11,734 nt of DNA from the NCBI GenBank assembly GCA_020052635.1, contig JAGVOR010000009.1, positions 1 to 11,734 on the forward strand. Direction: 5' to 3'. The number at the start of each line of letters is the position of its first letter. Position 1 is the stretch's first letter. The position numbers and the translations under genes are program-made. Below the pieces are notes generated by a model. That model was not told the origin of the DNA and ran no database searches. It was given only the letters and a program-made list of their open reading frames with translations. This stretch comes from Candidatus Omnitrophota bacterium (GTDB lineage Bacteria > Omnitrophota > Gorgyraeia > Gygaellales > Profunditerraquicolaceae). Below are positions 1 through 7,474 of this stretch, piece by piece.

Positions 1-116
1 AATTAGCTATAAAATACGGAAATAATGCGCTTGAATATATCTCAAAACATTTTTCGCTTAAAGATCAGATTATAGAAACTGAAAAGCTATACTACGCACC
101 ACGCACCGGATTATAA
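1..116 (+). CDS. C-terminal end of a probable GT4-type glycosyltransferase (5' partial)
   Basis: The frame whose first complete codon is at position 3 is open from the window edge to a TAA at 114-116, giving 37 residues. The piece contains NNALEYISKHFSLKDQI followed by ETEKLY. That pattern resembles the last helix of GT4-family glycosyltransferases, where a phrase like 'E..FS.......LY' ends the protein. No catalytic part is visible, so the family call is inference from the tail and from the sugar-transferase neighbourhood. The next gene starts only 2 nt after the stop, which suggests one operon. The last residues (YAPRTGL) are encoded by a tandem 7-mer, acgcacc twice at 94-107. Confidence 0.55.
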   Translation, partial: LAIKYGNNALEYISKHFSLKDQIIETEKLYYAPRTGL

Positions 117-118
117 AT

Positions 119-1354
119 ATGAATAATATATTTTACATAATAATCGGTCTATCAACAGCAATAGGAATCTTCATAAGCCCGCTTTTTGGCCTGGGGCTTA
201 CTCTAATTTTAATCCCCATATCAACTCAACTTACCATGGGTGGCAGCTTTCTTGGAATATTCAGTATGGTAACGCCGATTAAAATCATCGGCACTTTAAC
301 TTTTCTCTCTACTTTGATACATTGCGGAGGACGAAAAGGAGCTTGGGATTTTCTTAAAAAACCGCAAATTAAATATTTCGTATTATTTCTAATCTGGGTA
401 TTTATTTCCGGCTTCACCCAGCCCGGCTGGGCCTCAAGAGAGAATTTTACCATGTTTATCTCTAATGCTATCTTGGGAATAACAGTTCTTATATTACTAC
501 AAGATATAAAAAAACTTAGACTGATGCTGTGGCTTATTACAATCTCGATATTTTTTATTTGCCTACAAACAATATTATCATACCTGGGAATTGAAAGAGC
601 GGGTGGAACCGGCTACGGACCTAATGAATTCGCAATCGCTATATTGCCTTTTATCGCTCTTACTTTTTATACATCAACAACTGAATCTAGCAAGCTGTTA
701 AAATTAATTCTGATCGGAATTATGATTGTTATCTTTCTGGCTTTAATTACTACTGTTTCGCGAGGTGGCATAGTCGGATTAGGAGGAATGCTCTTAGTTG
801 CCATACTTAAATCAAGAAAAAAATTTATTGCAATCATAGTCGTTTGCATCCTGACAGTTATATTCATCAATACTATGCCTCAAAATTTACGTGACCGTTT
901 CGGAAAAACTCAGGTTTCTGAAAAGGCATTCGGAATCGGAGATGGGGACATAGACTCAACTACAAGACGCTATTATCTAGCGCAAGCTGGCTGGAGAATA
1001 TTTTTAACGCATCCTCTCTTTGGCATAGGTATTGGCAACTACTTTTATGAAAACAGAAATTACGCACCTGTTAGCCCCGGCCGAGCACATAATACGTATC
1101 TTGAAATAATGGCTGAATTAGGAATTATCGGTATATTACTATTTTTTGGTATTATATTTTTTACTCTAAGAGGCCTAAACAAAATTATTAGATCTAAAAC
1201 ACCTTTAAATGGATACTCGAAAGGATTGTATATCGGATTGGTTGGTTTCTTAATCGCAGGAATATTTTTACACGCCCAGCAAGACCGCATACTTTGGTTT
1301 TTAATCTTTATGTCTGCGGCCTTAGAAAGGATCTATGAAAAAGATTATAATTAG
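119..1354 (+). CDS. O-antigen ligase / Wzy-like polymerase, membrane protein
   Basis: A 411-residue, strongly hydrophobic protein with about ten or more membrane segments, most of them before residue 255 and the rest after residue 335. Between them, at about 255-335, is a long extracytoplasmic loop typical of the Wzy_C / O-antigen ligase (WaaL-like) family. Family landmarks visible are SRGG at 214-217, the loop arginines at 283-284, GIGIGNY near 302-308, and AHNTYLEIMAELGIIG at 323-338, which holds the conserved His-Asn (H324, N325). Such proteins transfer or polymerise undecaprenyl-linked glycan at the outer face of the inner membrane. Exosortase loci often carry one that is thought to act as an O-glycosylation ligase. 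The start ATG lies 2 nt after the preceding stop and lacks a strong Shine-Dalgarno sequence. The 3' end overlaps the next gene by 20 nt. Ligase and polymerase cannot be told apart from sequence alone. Confidence 0.85.
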   Translation: MNNIFYIIIGLSTAIGIFISPLFGLGLTLILIPISTQLTMGGSFLGIFSMVTPIKIIGTLTFLSTLIHCGGRKGAWDFLKKPQIKYFVLFLIWVFISGFTQPGWASRENFTMFISNAILGITVLILLQDIKKLRLMLWLITISIFFICLQTILSYLGIERAGGTGYGPNEFAIAILPFIALTFYTSTTESSKLLKLILIGIMIVIFLALITTVSRGGIVGLGGMLLVAILKSRKKFIAIIVVCILTVIFINTMPQNLRDRFGKTQVSEKAFGIGDGDIDSTTRRYYLAQAGWRIFLTHPLFGIGIGNYFYENRNYAPVSPGRAHNTYLEIMAELGIIGILLFFGIIFFTLRGLNKIIRSKTPLNGYSKGLYIGLVGFLIAGIFLHAQQDRILWFLIFMSAALERIYEKDYN

Positions 1355-3140
1355 CTTATTAATTATATTATCACTAGCTGGCGTAATTAAGGTTTATGCC
1401 GAAGATAACCAATTCGATAAATACGGCGGATGGATTGGCTTAAAAGGCACACAAAAAGGCTACTTCCACACTGAAAAACTAAACGATAAGTGGTGGATTA
1501 TTACCCCGGAGGGTAATGTTTTCTGGACAATCGGAATGTATTGTGTGCGTATGGGTGGAATTCCTGATTCAGAAGGCAAAAGAACCTACCAGGAATCATG
1601 CTTAAATAAATACGGCAGTGAGCAGGAATGGATAAAAGCTACCCGGATGCAACTGCATAACTGGGGATTTAATACAATCGGAGATTGGTCAACCGAGGGT
1701 ATCTACAGAGAACCCGGAATAGCTTATTTAATCGGTATAGATTTATCCAGAAAAGCCGAAAATGTCATTCCTAAGGGTAGCTATGGATATTTCCCGGATG
1801 TTTTTTCTCAAGGATTCAAAGACGGGAGCAAAGAGGCAATAGAAGGAACCCTTAAAAACCAACCTTACCTTATCGATGACCCATGGCTTTTGGGCTATTT
1901 TCTGGCTGATGAGCCCTCCTGGTATGGCAGTAAAGGCAGAAGAGGCAGTTTGGTTGATGATTTTATTGCTTTAGATAATGCTAAGCCCGGAAAACAAGCC
2001 TGGCTTGAATTCATAAAAAATAAAGGGTTAAATGAGAATCAGGCATCAGAACAAGATAAGCTGGAGTTTCTGGAAGTTATCGCTGAACAATTTGCTAAGG
2101 TTTTACATGATACTTTGAGAGAAATTGATAAATACCATATGATTTTAGGAACCCGGCCCACCAGGTCATACCCGGAAGTAATCCGCGGAACCGGCAAATA
2201 CTGCGATATATTCAGCATGAGCGCTTACGGGCTGAATCAAGGATATAAAATTGATCCTAAATTCTCTGATGAAATAGATGAGGTGGCCAGTTATGCCGGC
2301 AAACCAATAATGCTTGGCGTGCTAATTGCAGCGCAAGATACTGGATTACCTTATGGTGTTGTTAGAACTCAAAAAGATAGGGGGATAAGCTACTGGAGAT
2401 ATTTGGCTAAAACCGCTGCTCACCCGGCGGTAGTCGGAATGCATTGGTTCCAGTATTTTGATCCGCCGCGTAAATGCTACGACGAACAAGCAGCTAACTG
2501 GGGGCTGGTGAATGATAAAGATGAACCGTATGAAGAGGCGGTTAATTCTATTGCCCAAGCCAATAAAATGGTTTATGCCTATGCGCTAGGACTATCTACT
2601 TTTGTCCCGGAATTTGATAATTTTCTGGCACCTAAAAAACAGGAGCCGCCAGCAGATAACAAAACTTCTCAAAAAAGTGTGCCGATACCAATTCCAAACG
2701 GTAATTTCGAAGATGGCCAGCAAAAATGGTCATTCCAAACCTGGAAAGGCCAAAGTAAAGCTAGCCTGGATAACAAAACTAAACGCTCAGGTAAATCTTC
2801 ATTAAAGATACAGGGCGGCCCCGGAGCCGGATGGGATTCAGTAGGAGTGGCGGTCCAAAACCCGGGAGTCACTCTTAAGCCCGGCTATACTTATAAGCTT
2901 TCAGCATGGATAAAAACTAAAGGCGTTGAAGACAGCGCCTTTGTCAGAATTAAAGCCAACTACCAGAGTGGAGAAGCTGTTTATTTCGGAACCGAAGGCG
3001 CCTACGGAACAGAGGACTGGAAATTGGTTGAAGTTACTTTTAGCCCAAGAGAAGAGAATAAAGTTGAATATCTGGGCGCGCAGTTAGTGGGTAAAGGAAC
3101 GGCGTGGATTGATGATATTAAGTTAGAGTTAATAGAGTAA
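1335..3140 (+). CDS. Secreted agarase-like glycoside hydrolase with C-terminal CBM4/9-like domain, possibly inactive
   Basis: A 601-residue exported protein. Residues 1-22 form a signal peptide ending VYA. A TIM-barrel hydrolase domain spans about 30-420, followed by a Lys/Pro-rich linker at about 433-452 and a jelly-roll module at about 453-600. The module runs from NGNFEDG and SGKSSLKI to WIDDIKLE, typical of carbohydrate-binding modules CBM4/9. In the barrel, GFNTIGDW (111-118), LLGYFLADEPSW (185-196) and VVGMHWFQYFDPP (366-378) match the agarase-like pattern known from GH50/GH86-type proteins. E193 fits the acid/base position. The strand that normally reads KP-x-x-x-GE reads KPIMLGV, so Val329 (GTG at 2319-2321) stands where the nucleophile Glu is expected. 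A role in trimming or binding the polysaccharide made by this cluster is inferred. It begins inside the preceding gene, with AAGG just upstream of the ATG. Confidence 0.8.
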   Translation: MKKIIISLLIILSLAGVIKVYAEDNQFDKYGGWIGLKGTQKGYFHTEKLNDKWWIITPEGNVFWTIGMYCVRMGGIPDSEGKRTYQESCLNKYGSEQEWIKATRMQLHNWGFNTIGDWSTEGIYREPGIAYLIGIDLSRKAENVIPKGSYGYFPDVFSQGFKDGSKEAIEGTLKNQPYLIDDPWLLGYFLADEPSWYGSKGRRGSLVDDFIALDNAKPGKQAWLEFIKNKGLNENQASEQDKLEFLEVIAEQFAKVLHDTLREIDKYHMILGTRPTRSYPEVIRGTGKYCDIFSMSAYGLNQGYKIDPKFSDEIDEVASYAGKPIMLGVLIAAQDTGLPYGVVRTQKDRGISYWRYLAKTAAHPAVVGMHWFQYFDPPRKCYDEQAANWGLVNDKDEPYEEAVNSIAQANKMVYAYALGLSTFVPEFDNFLAPKKQEPPADNKTSQKSVPIPIPNGNFEDGQQKWSFQTWKGQSKASLDNKTKRSGKSSLKIQGGPGAGWDSVGVAVQNPGVTLKPGYTYKLSAWIKTKGVEDSAFVRIKANYQSGEAVYFGTEGAYGTEDWKLVEVTFSPREENKVEYLGAQLVGKGTAWIDDIKLELIE

Positions 3141-3231
3141 TTCGGGGGACACATTACTTAATTACGGGAATTCTGGGGACACGTTACTTAATTCCAGGGC
3201 TTAATTTAGGGGAATTAAGTAACGTGTCCCC
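3138..3231. repeat. Palindromic intergenic repeat, copy A (partial plus complete unit)
   Basis: The complete unit is a perfect 21-bp inverted repeat with arms at 3175-3195 and 3211-3231 and a 15-nt loop. The left arm begins GGGGACACG and ends TTACTTAATTCC. Just before it, 3138-3163 is a half unit of the A-subtype (GGGGACACA, then TTACTTAATT). It matches 25 of 26 positions with the left arm of the copy at 8090. The TAA stop of the hydrolase gene (3138-3140) is the first three bases of this half unit. No T-run follows, so it is not an obvious terminator. The form resembles REP/MITE-type palindromes mobilised in trans by RAYT/IS200-like transposases, but none is encoded here. Confidence 0.85.
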
Positions 3232-3240
3232 GATAAAAAC

Positions 3241-4380
3241 ATGAAAGCTATATTTATAATCAGAGATAATCCGGAACCACCGGTAAATGGGTATAAGAAA
3301 AGAAACTACTACCTGCTTGAATATTTAAAAGCAAAGGGGGTAGAGGTTATCCCTTTTATTCTGGAAACCCAGAAGAGCTTATGGTGTAAAGTTGTACAAT
3401 TCATTTTAAGCTTCTTTTTGCCTATTCCGTTTTCTGTAAAAATACGCACCAAGGCAGATAGCGGATTAAAGGAACTTTGCCTGAAAGAAACTCCGGATCT
3501 GATTATTTGTGATGGGATTCATCGCTCTTTAAATATACCTTTTAAGGCTAAAGGGATTAAAATTCTTTATGAGCATAATATTGAATCCGAGATCGCCGGC
3601 AGATACGCCCGGTTAGAGAAAAATATCTTCAAGAAGGCCTTTGCCTATCTGGAGTACTTTAAATTTAACCTGCTACAGAAGAAAATGTGGGCCAAATTCG
3701 ACCTCTGCATCGCCTGCTCGGATTTAGATAAATTGGTTATGGAGGCGGTAACGGGCAAAAATAAGGTAATCACCGTTAATAACGGAGTAGATCTTGAATA
3801 TTTTACTCCCCAAGCCACTCAGGTTGAGCCTGATTCTTTAGTTTATACCGGGCAAATCGGCTGGCACCCGAATGAAGACGCGTTGTTATATTTTACTAAA
3901 AAAATAATGCCGCTTATAAAAAAACAAGTTCCTGATTTGAAACTCTGGATAGTAGGAGATGACCCTTCAGCTAAAATCAAGGCGCTTGCCCAAAAAGACA
4001 GTCAGATTACGATTACCGGATTTGTTAATGATGTCCGCGCATATGTCGCTAAAGCTGCGGTTTTTATTGTGCCGCTTAGGATCGGCAGCGGGACCAGGAT
4101 TAAAATCCTTGAAGCCTTAAGTATGAAAAAAGCGGTTATTTCAACCTCTGTCGGCTGTGAAGGCTTGGAGCTTAAGAATAACGAGCATCTATTAATCCGC
4201 GACAACCCGCAGGAATTTGCGCAAGGGGTGATTGATTTACTGCGAGATGAGAATTTACGCTTGAGATTAGGGGAGAACGGGCGTAGACTGGTTGAGGAAA
4301 AGTATAATTGGAGAACGGTATTTAAGAGTATTGATAAGATTATTAATTCCGGGGACACGAAACTTAATCCGAGAGTTTAA
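3241..4380 (+). CDS. GT4-family glycosyltransferase, exosortase-cluster type
   Basis: A 379-residue cytoplasmic GT-B fold enzyme that would add a sugar to a lipid-linked glycan. The N-terminal acceptor domain (about 1-180) starts with MKAIFIIRDNPEPPVNGYKK and holds EHN at 111-113. The C-terminal donor domain has NNGVD (180-184), YTGQIGWHPNEDA (202-214), LWIVGDDPS (235-243), ITGFVNDVRAY (258-268) and GSGTRIKILEAL (282-293), where E291 fits the nucleotide-sugar binding Glu. This set resembles the sugar transferases commonly found beside exosortases (TIGR03087-like); that subfamily call is inference. The protein ends unusually: after KSIDKIIN the last residues SGDTKLNPRV are encoded by the repeat at 4344-4405. 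The ATG follows the repeat at 3175-3231 by 9 nt and has no Shine-Dalgarno sequence. Confidence 0.88.
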   Translation: MKAIFIIRDNPEPPVNGYKKRNYYLLEYLKAKGVEVIPFILETQKSLWCKVVQFILSFFLPIPFSVKIRTKADSGLKELCLKETPDLIICDGIHRSLNIPFKAKGIKILYEHNIESEIAGRYARLEKNIFKKAFAYLEYFKFNLLQKKMWAKFDLCIACSDLDKLVMEAVTGKNKVITVNNGVDLEYFTPQATQVEPDSLVYTGQIGWHPNEDALLYFTKKIMPLIKKQVPDLKLWIVGDDPSAKIKALAQKDSQITITGFVNDVRAYVAKAAVFIVPLRIGSGTRIKILEALSMKKAVISTSVGCEGLELKNNEHLLIRDNPQEFAQGVIDLLRDENLRLRLGENGRRLVEEKYNWRTVFKSIDKIINSGDTKLNPRV

Positions 4381-4405
4381 TTAGGGAATTAAGTATCGTG
4401 TCCCC
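4344..4405. repeat. Palindromic intergenic repeat, copy B, overlapping the end of the GT4 gene
   Basis: Imperfect inverted repeat of the same family. The left arm at 4351-4370 (GGGGACACGAAACTTAATCC) pairs with 4385-4405 with one mismatch and one missing base. It is preceded by TAATTCC at 4344-4350, the same flank seen at 8090. The left arm is translated as the C-terminus of the glycosyltransferase and the TAA stop (4378-4380) sits in the loop. The right arm ends 10 nt before the next gene's ATG. The arm subtype differs from copies A and D (CGAAAC or CGATAC in place of CGTTAC or CATTAC). Confidence 0.8.
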
Positions 4406-4415
4406 GATATAAAAC

Positions 4416-5570
4416 ATGGAAACTATATTCTGGTTTTTCGTATATTTAACGGCATTTATCTACTTCGGTTTCCCCGCGGTAATGTATTTACTGGCGCAGC
4501 TATTCGGTAAAGAGCCGCAAAAGGGCGGAATTGCCCCTTTTATCAGCATCATCATTGCCGCGCATAACGAAGAGAAAGTTATCGCGGAAAAAGTTGAAAA
4601 TACCCTCAAGCTGGACTACCCGGCCGATAAATTCGAAATCATCTTTGCTCTGGATGGCTGTACCGATGCAACTAAGCAGATACTGGCAAAATATAATGAC
4701 CCGCGGATAAAAATTATTGATAAACCGGAAAGGGAAGGCAAGGTATCTACTTTAAACAAAGCCGTGCCGCAAGCCAAAGGGGAAATTCTTATTTTTTCAG
4801 ATGCCAATTCGATTTATGACCCGGAAGCCATCTTAAAACTTATCCGTAATTTTATCGACACCAAGGTCGGCTGTGTCGCCGGGCGCTTAAGCTATACGAA
4901 CGCCAACCGCACCAGCGTCGGACAGGGAGAAAATCTCTACTGGAAATACGAAACCTTTATTAAAATGCAGGAGAGCAGGCTGGGTAAATTATTGATCACT
5001 AACGGTTCAATCCAGGCAGTAAGAAGCAATGCCTACCCCTATCCTAATCCGGCGGCAGCGGATGATTTTTGCATTCCACTTTTGATCCAGTCTAAAGGCT
5101 TTAAAGTACTCTATGAACCGCAAGCAGTTGCCTATGAGGTAGCCACCCAGGATTTAAAAGAAGAGTTTAACCAAAAGGTCAGGATTGTCTCGCAGGGATT
5201 TAAAGGCATCAAATGCTTAGGGGCGCAATTATTCGGCTTAAATCCCCTGGGGATATTCGAACTGCTTTTTCATAAATTCTTACGCTGGGGAGTAGCTTAT
5301 TATCTGGCCTTGATCCTTCTATTTAATCTTGCGCTTACCGGGCAGCCAGTGTATCTTTATTTACTGATCCTGCAAATTATCTTTTACCTGCTGGCCTTAA
5401 CCGGATATTTATTAAGAGACAAAAGCAGGATCAAGATTTTCTATATTCCGTTTTATTTCTGCCTGGTTAATTTTGCGGCGGTAATCGCACTCTATGAATT
5501 CCTCTGCAACCGCAATACCGCAACCTGGGATAAAGCTCATACAACAAGGGTGGGAAAACAAGATGATTAA
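4416..5570 (+). CDS. GT2-family membrane glycosyltransferase
   Basis: A 384-residue inner-membrane enzyme built like processive or polyprenyl-linked GT2 transferases. One N-terminal membrane segment (about 4-27) is followed by a cytoplasmic GT-A domain (about 40-260) and by three or four C-terminal membrane segments (about 275-370). Visible catalytic landmarks are SIIIAAHNEEK (44-54), DGCTD (80-84), the DxD-like DAN (129-131), the acceptor-side ADDF (215-218) and QKVRIVSQGF (253-262), which takes the place of the QxxRW motif of cellulose-synthase-like enzymes. It probably extends the exopolysaccharide repeat on the cytoplasmic face. The substrate cannot be told. The start ATG lies 10 nt after the palindromic repeat with no Shine-Dalgarno sequence. 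The 3' end overlaps the next gene by 8 nt. Confidence 0.88.
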   Translation: METIFWFFVYLTAFIYFGFPAVMYLLAQLFGKEPQKGGIAPFISIIIAAHNEEKVIAEKVENTLKLDYPADKFEIIFALDGCTDATKQILAKYNDPRIKIIDKPEREGKVSTLNKAVPQAKGEILIFSDANSIYDPEAILKLIRNFIDTKVGCVAGRLSYTNANRTSVGQGENLYWKYETFIKMQESRLGKLLITNGSIQAVRSNAYPYPNPAAADDFCIPLLIQSKGFKVLYEPQAVAYEVATQDLKEEFNQKVRIVSQGFKGIKCLGAQLFGLNPLGIFELLFHKFLRWGVAYYLALILLFNLALTGQPVYLYLLILQIIFYLLALTGYLLRDKSRIKIFYIPFYFCLVNFAAVIALYEFLCNRNTATWDKAHTTRVGKQDD

Positions 5571-6621
5571 ATTTTACCTACTGGCATTTTTTGCGGCTTT
5601 TGGGGCATCGACTATCCTTACTCCCGTTGTGCGGGCCCTAAGCCTTAAAATGGGGTGGTTGGATAAACCGAATTGGAGAAAAATGAACAAAAAGCCCGTG
5701 CCGCTTTTAGGCGGGCTGGCGATTTACGCGGGGTTCATGCTTGCTTTATTACTATGCATTCATTATCAGCCGTTTTCTGACAATATACTAAGATTAATCG
5801 GCGTAATCACCGGTTCATTAATTATTGTTTTGGCTGGGGTCCTGGATGATACTAAAGGCTTGACTGCGATGGTCAAACTTTTATTTCAGATTGCCGCCGC
5901 GGTAACGGTTTATCTCTTTGGGTTCTCGATCGTCAAGGTCAGCGGCCTTTTTGGCGGCTCCTTTCATATCCCGGAAATCGTCGGTATGGGGCTGACAGTA
6001 TTCTGGATCGTCGGTTTCACCAATGCCGTCAATCTGCTGGACGGTTTAGACGGCTTATCCTCCGGTGTAGTCGCAATCATCTCCGCCAGCTTATTTTTTA
6101 CGGCATTTAAAATCCAGTCCCCGGTGATGGCGCTTTTGGCCATTGCCATCTGCGGAAGCGCCTTAGGATTTCTGCCTTATAATTTCTATCCGGCAAAAAT
6201 ATTCATGGGCGATTCCGGCAGTCTGCTTCTGGGATTTATCCTTTCGATTATTGCCATTCAGGGAGCCTACAAAGGAGCGACCTTAATTTCGGTGCTGGTG
6301 CCGGTGATCGCTATGGCGATACCGGTTACTGATACTGCGCTTGCGATTATCAGGCGCACCCTGGCCGGTAAGGGGATAATGAAGGCGGATAAAGACCATA
6401 TTCACCATCGGCTCTTAATCAGGGAGGGCTCGCAGAAAAAAGCAGTTTTGACTTTATACGGCCTGACGCTATCTTTCGGCTTAATCGCCATCGCCGTAAG
6501 CGGGATGGAGGGCATCTGGGCGTTTTTCGCTATTCTGATTACTGTTTTATTAACTTTAAGGTGGCTTAAGAATTCGAAGTTGTTGGATTTTGAGAGGGAG
6601 AAGACCAATGAAAAGAAATGA
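5563..6621 (+). CDS. WecA/MraY-family undecaprenyl-phosphate sugar-1-phosphate transferase
   Basis: A 352-residue polytopic membrane protein that would transfer a sugar-1-phosphate (commonly GlcNAc-1-P) from a UDP-sugar to undecaprenyl phosphate, starting the glycan. All hallmark motifs of the family are visible: GVLDDTKG with the Asp pair at 95-96, NAVNLLDGLDGLSSG (154-168), FMGDSGSLLLGF (214-225) and the cytoplasmic DHIHHRLL (278-285). The HIHH form points to the WecA/TagO branch rather than MraY. About ten membrane segments are expected. I chose the ATG at 5563, eight bases inside the preceding gene, because AGGGTGGG lies about 8 nt upstream and the protein then starts with a membrane segment. 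The ATG at 5494 would add a hydrophilic 23-residue tail. The gene overlaps the exosortase gene by 14 nt. Confidence 0.93.
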   Translation: MIKFYLLAFFAAFGASTILTPVVRALSLKMGWLDKPNWRKMNKKPVPLLGGLAIYAGFMLALLLCIHYQPFSDNILRLIGVITGSLIIVLAGVLDDTKGLTAMVKLLFQIAAAVTVYLFGFSIVKVSGLFGGSFHIPEIVGMGLTVFWIVGFTNAVNLLDGLDGLSSGVVAIISASLFFTAFKIQSPVMALLAIAICGSALGFLPYNFYPAKIFMGDSGSLLLGFILSIIAIQGAYKGATLISVLVPVIAMAIPVTDTALAIIRRTLAGKGIMKADKDHIHHRLLIREGSQKKAVLTLYGLTLSFGLIAIAVSGMEGIWAFFAILITVLLTLRWLKNSKLLDFEREKTNEKK

Positions 6622-7420
6622 TTCAGTTAAATTAGCCTCATTACTAGTGCTGACCGTTATCGCCTACATCCCAACCTTCCAATGGATGTATGACCGCTGG
6701 AGCGCTAAAGACACCTATTACAGCCACGGATTCCTGGTGCCCTTTATCAGCGCCTTTGTTATCTGGCAGAAGAGAGAGGAGCTGGCGAAATTAATCGTCA
6801 AGCCGCTTAACTCCGGCTGGCTGCTTTTTGGGTCCGGCCTGCTGATCCACGCCTTATGCACTTTTTTCAGGGTTTCCTTTGCGTCGGGGTTTTCTCTGAT
6901 TGTCACCTTATCCGGTTTAATTATGATTACCCTGGGCAAAGAGTTCTTTAAAAAACTGGCCTTCCCGCTGTTTTTCCTGATTTCGATGATCCCTTTGCCG
7001 CTGGCTTTAATCGCCAGTTTAAGTTTCCGGCTTAAGATCTTTGCCGCGCAGGTTTCCAAAGTTCTAATGAATAATATCGGCATCCCGACAATTAGAGAAG
7101 GGAGCATTTTAAGGACAGCTCATGCAATGTTGATGGTCGAGGACCCTTGCTCGGGGATCCGTTCGCTGGTTGCTTTGATCTCGCTGGGCGCGTTAGCAGC
7201 GTACTTTAGCAACCTTTCCAGGGCAAAAAAGGCGATACTCTTTTTGTCTTCGATCCCGATTGCCGTGGGGACAAACATTATCCGGATTACTTCTTTAGGA
7301 TTAGTCAGTGAGATTTACGGCGAGAAATACGCCATGGGCGTTTTTCACGATACAATGGGGATATTAGTATTTGTATTTGCGTTTTTAGGGTTGATGTTCG
7401 TGCAGAAGTTGCTTGAATAG
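6608..7420 (+). CDS. xrt: Exosortase (EpsH/Xrt family transpeptidase-like protease)
   Basis: A 270-residue inner-membrane protein with about eight membrane segments, the normal size for a stand-alone exosortase core. Exosortases cleave PEP-CTERM proteins at the membrane and pass them on towards the surface or matrix. The N-terminal YYSHGFLVPFISAF (37-50) is the family's entry motif. The three expected active-site residues are present: C181 in EDPCSGIRSLVAL, R226 in GTNIIRI and H247 in FHDTMG. The start at 6608 follows AGGGAG (6595-6600) at 7 nt; an upstream in-frame TTG at 6590 is less likely. The C-terminal EpsI domain that is fused in many XrtA proteins is a separate gene here, 54 nt downstream. 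The PEP-CTERM substrates lie just beyond. The exosortase subclass cannot be assigned by eye. Confidence 0.93.
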   Translation: MKRNDSVKLASLLVLTVIAYIPTFQWMYDRWSAKDTYYSHGFLVPFISAFVIWQKREELAKLIVKPLNSGWLLFGSGLLIHALCTFFRVSFASGFSLIVTLSGLIMITLGKEFFKKLAFPLFFLISMIPLPLALIASLSFRLKIFAAQVSKVLMNNIGIPTIREGSILRTAHAMLMVEDPCSGIRSLVALISLGALAAYFSNLSRAKKAILFLSSIPIAVGTNIIRITSLGLVSEIYGEKYAMGVFHDTMGILVFVFAFLGLMFVQKLLE

Positions 7421-7429
7421 AATTAATCT

Positions 7430-7458
7430 GGGGACGTTTCCCTTTGGGAAACGTCCCC
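7430..7458. repeat. Perfect short palindrome between exosortase and epsI (copy C, different subtype)
   Basis: GGGGACGTTTCCC at 7430-7442 and its exact complement at 7446-7458 form a 13-bp stem with a TTT loop. The preceding TAATCT (7424-7429) resembles the TAATTC flank of the other repeats, and GGGGAC is shared with them, but the inner arm differs. It has no trailing T-run. The epsI Shine-Dalgarno sequence AGGAGGT (7464-7470) follows closely, so the hairpin does not mask it. It could be a separate REP-like family or an RNA-stability hairpin. Confidence 0.75.
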
Positions 7459-7474
7459 GTCTTAGGAGGTCATA

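Noticed and set aside
94..107. Tandem 7-mer acgcacc x2 at the end of the first partial gene
   Set aside because: Only two units and within coding sequence; too short to support a repeat element.
3138..3231. CRISPR-like array
   Set aside because: Units are palindromic, irregularly spaced, differ in sequence and do not flank spacers; no cas genes are present.
4002..4358. Minus-strand reading frame of 118 codons inside the GT4 gene (and others at 6718-7107, 10588-10854)
   Set aside because: They lie opposite well-supported genes, have no recognisable domain or ribosome site, and their composition fits antisense shadows.
5494..5562. Upstream ATG for the WecA-like gene
   Set aside because: It would add a hydrophilic stretch overlapping the GT2 coding end. 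The ATG at 5563 has a purine-rich site and starts straight into a membrane segment.
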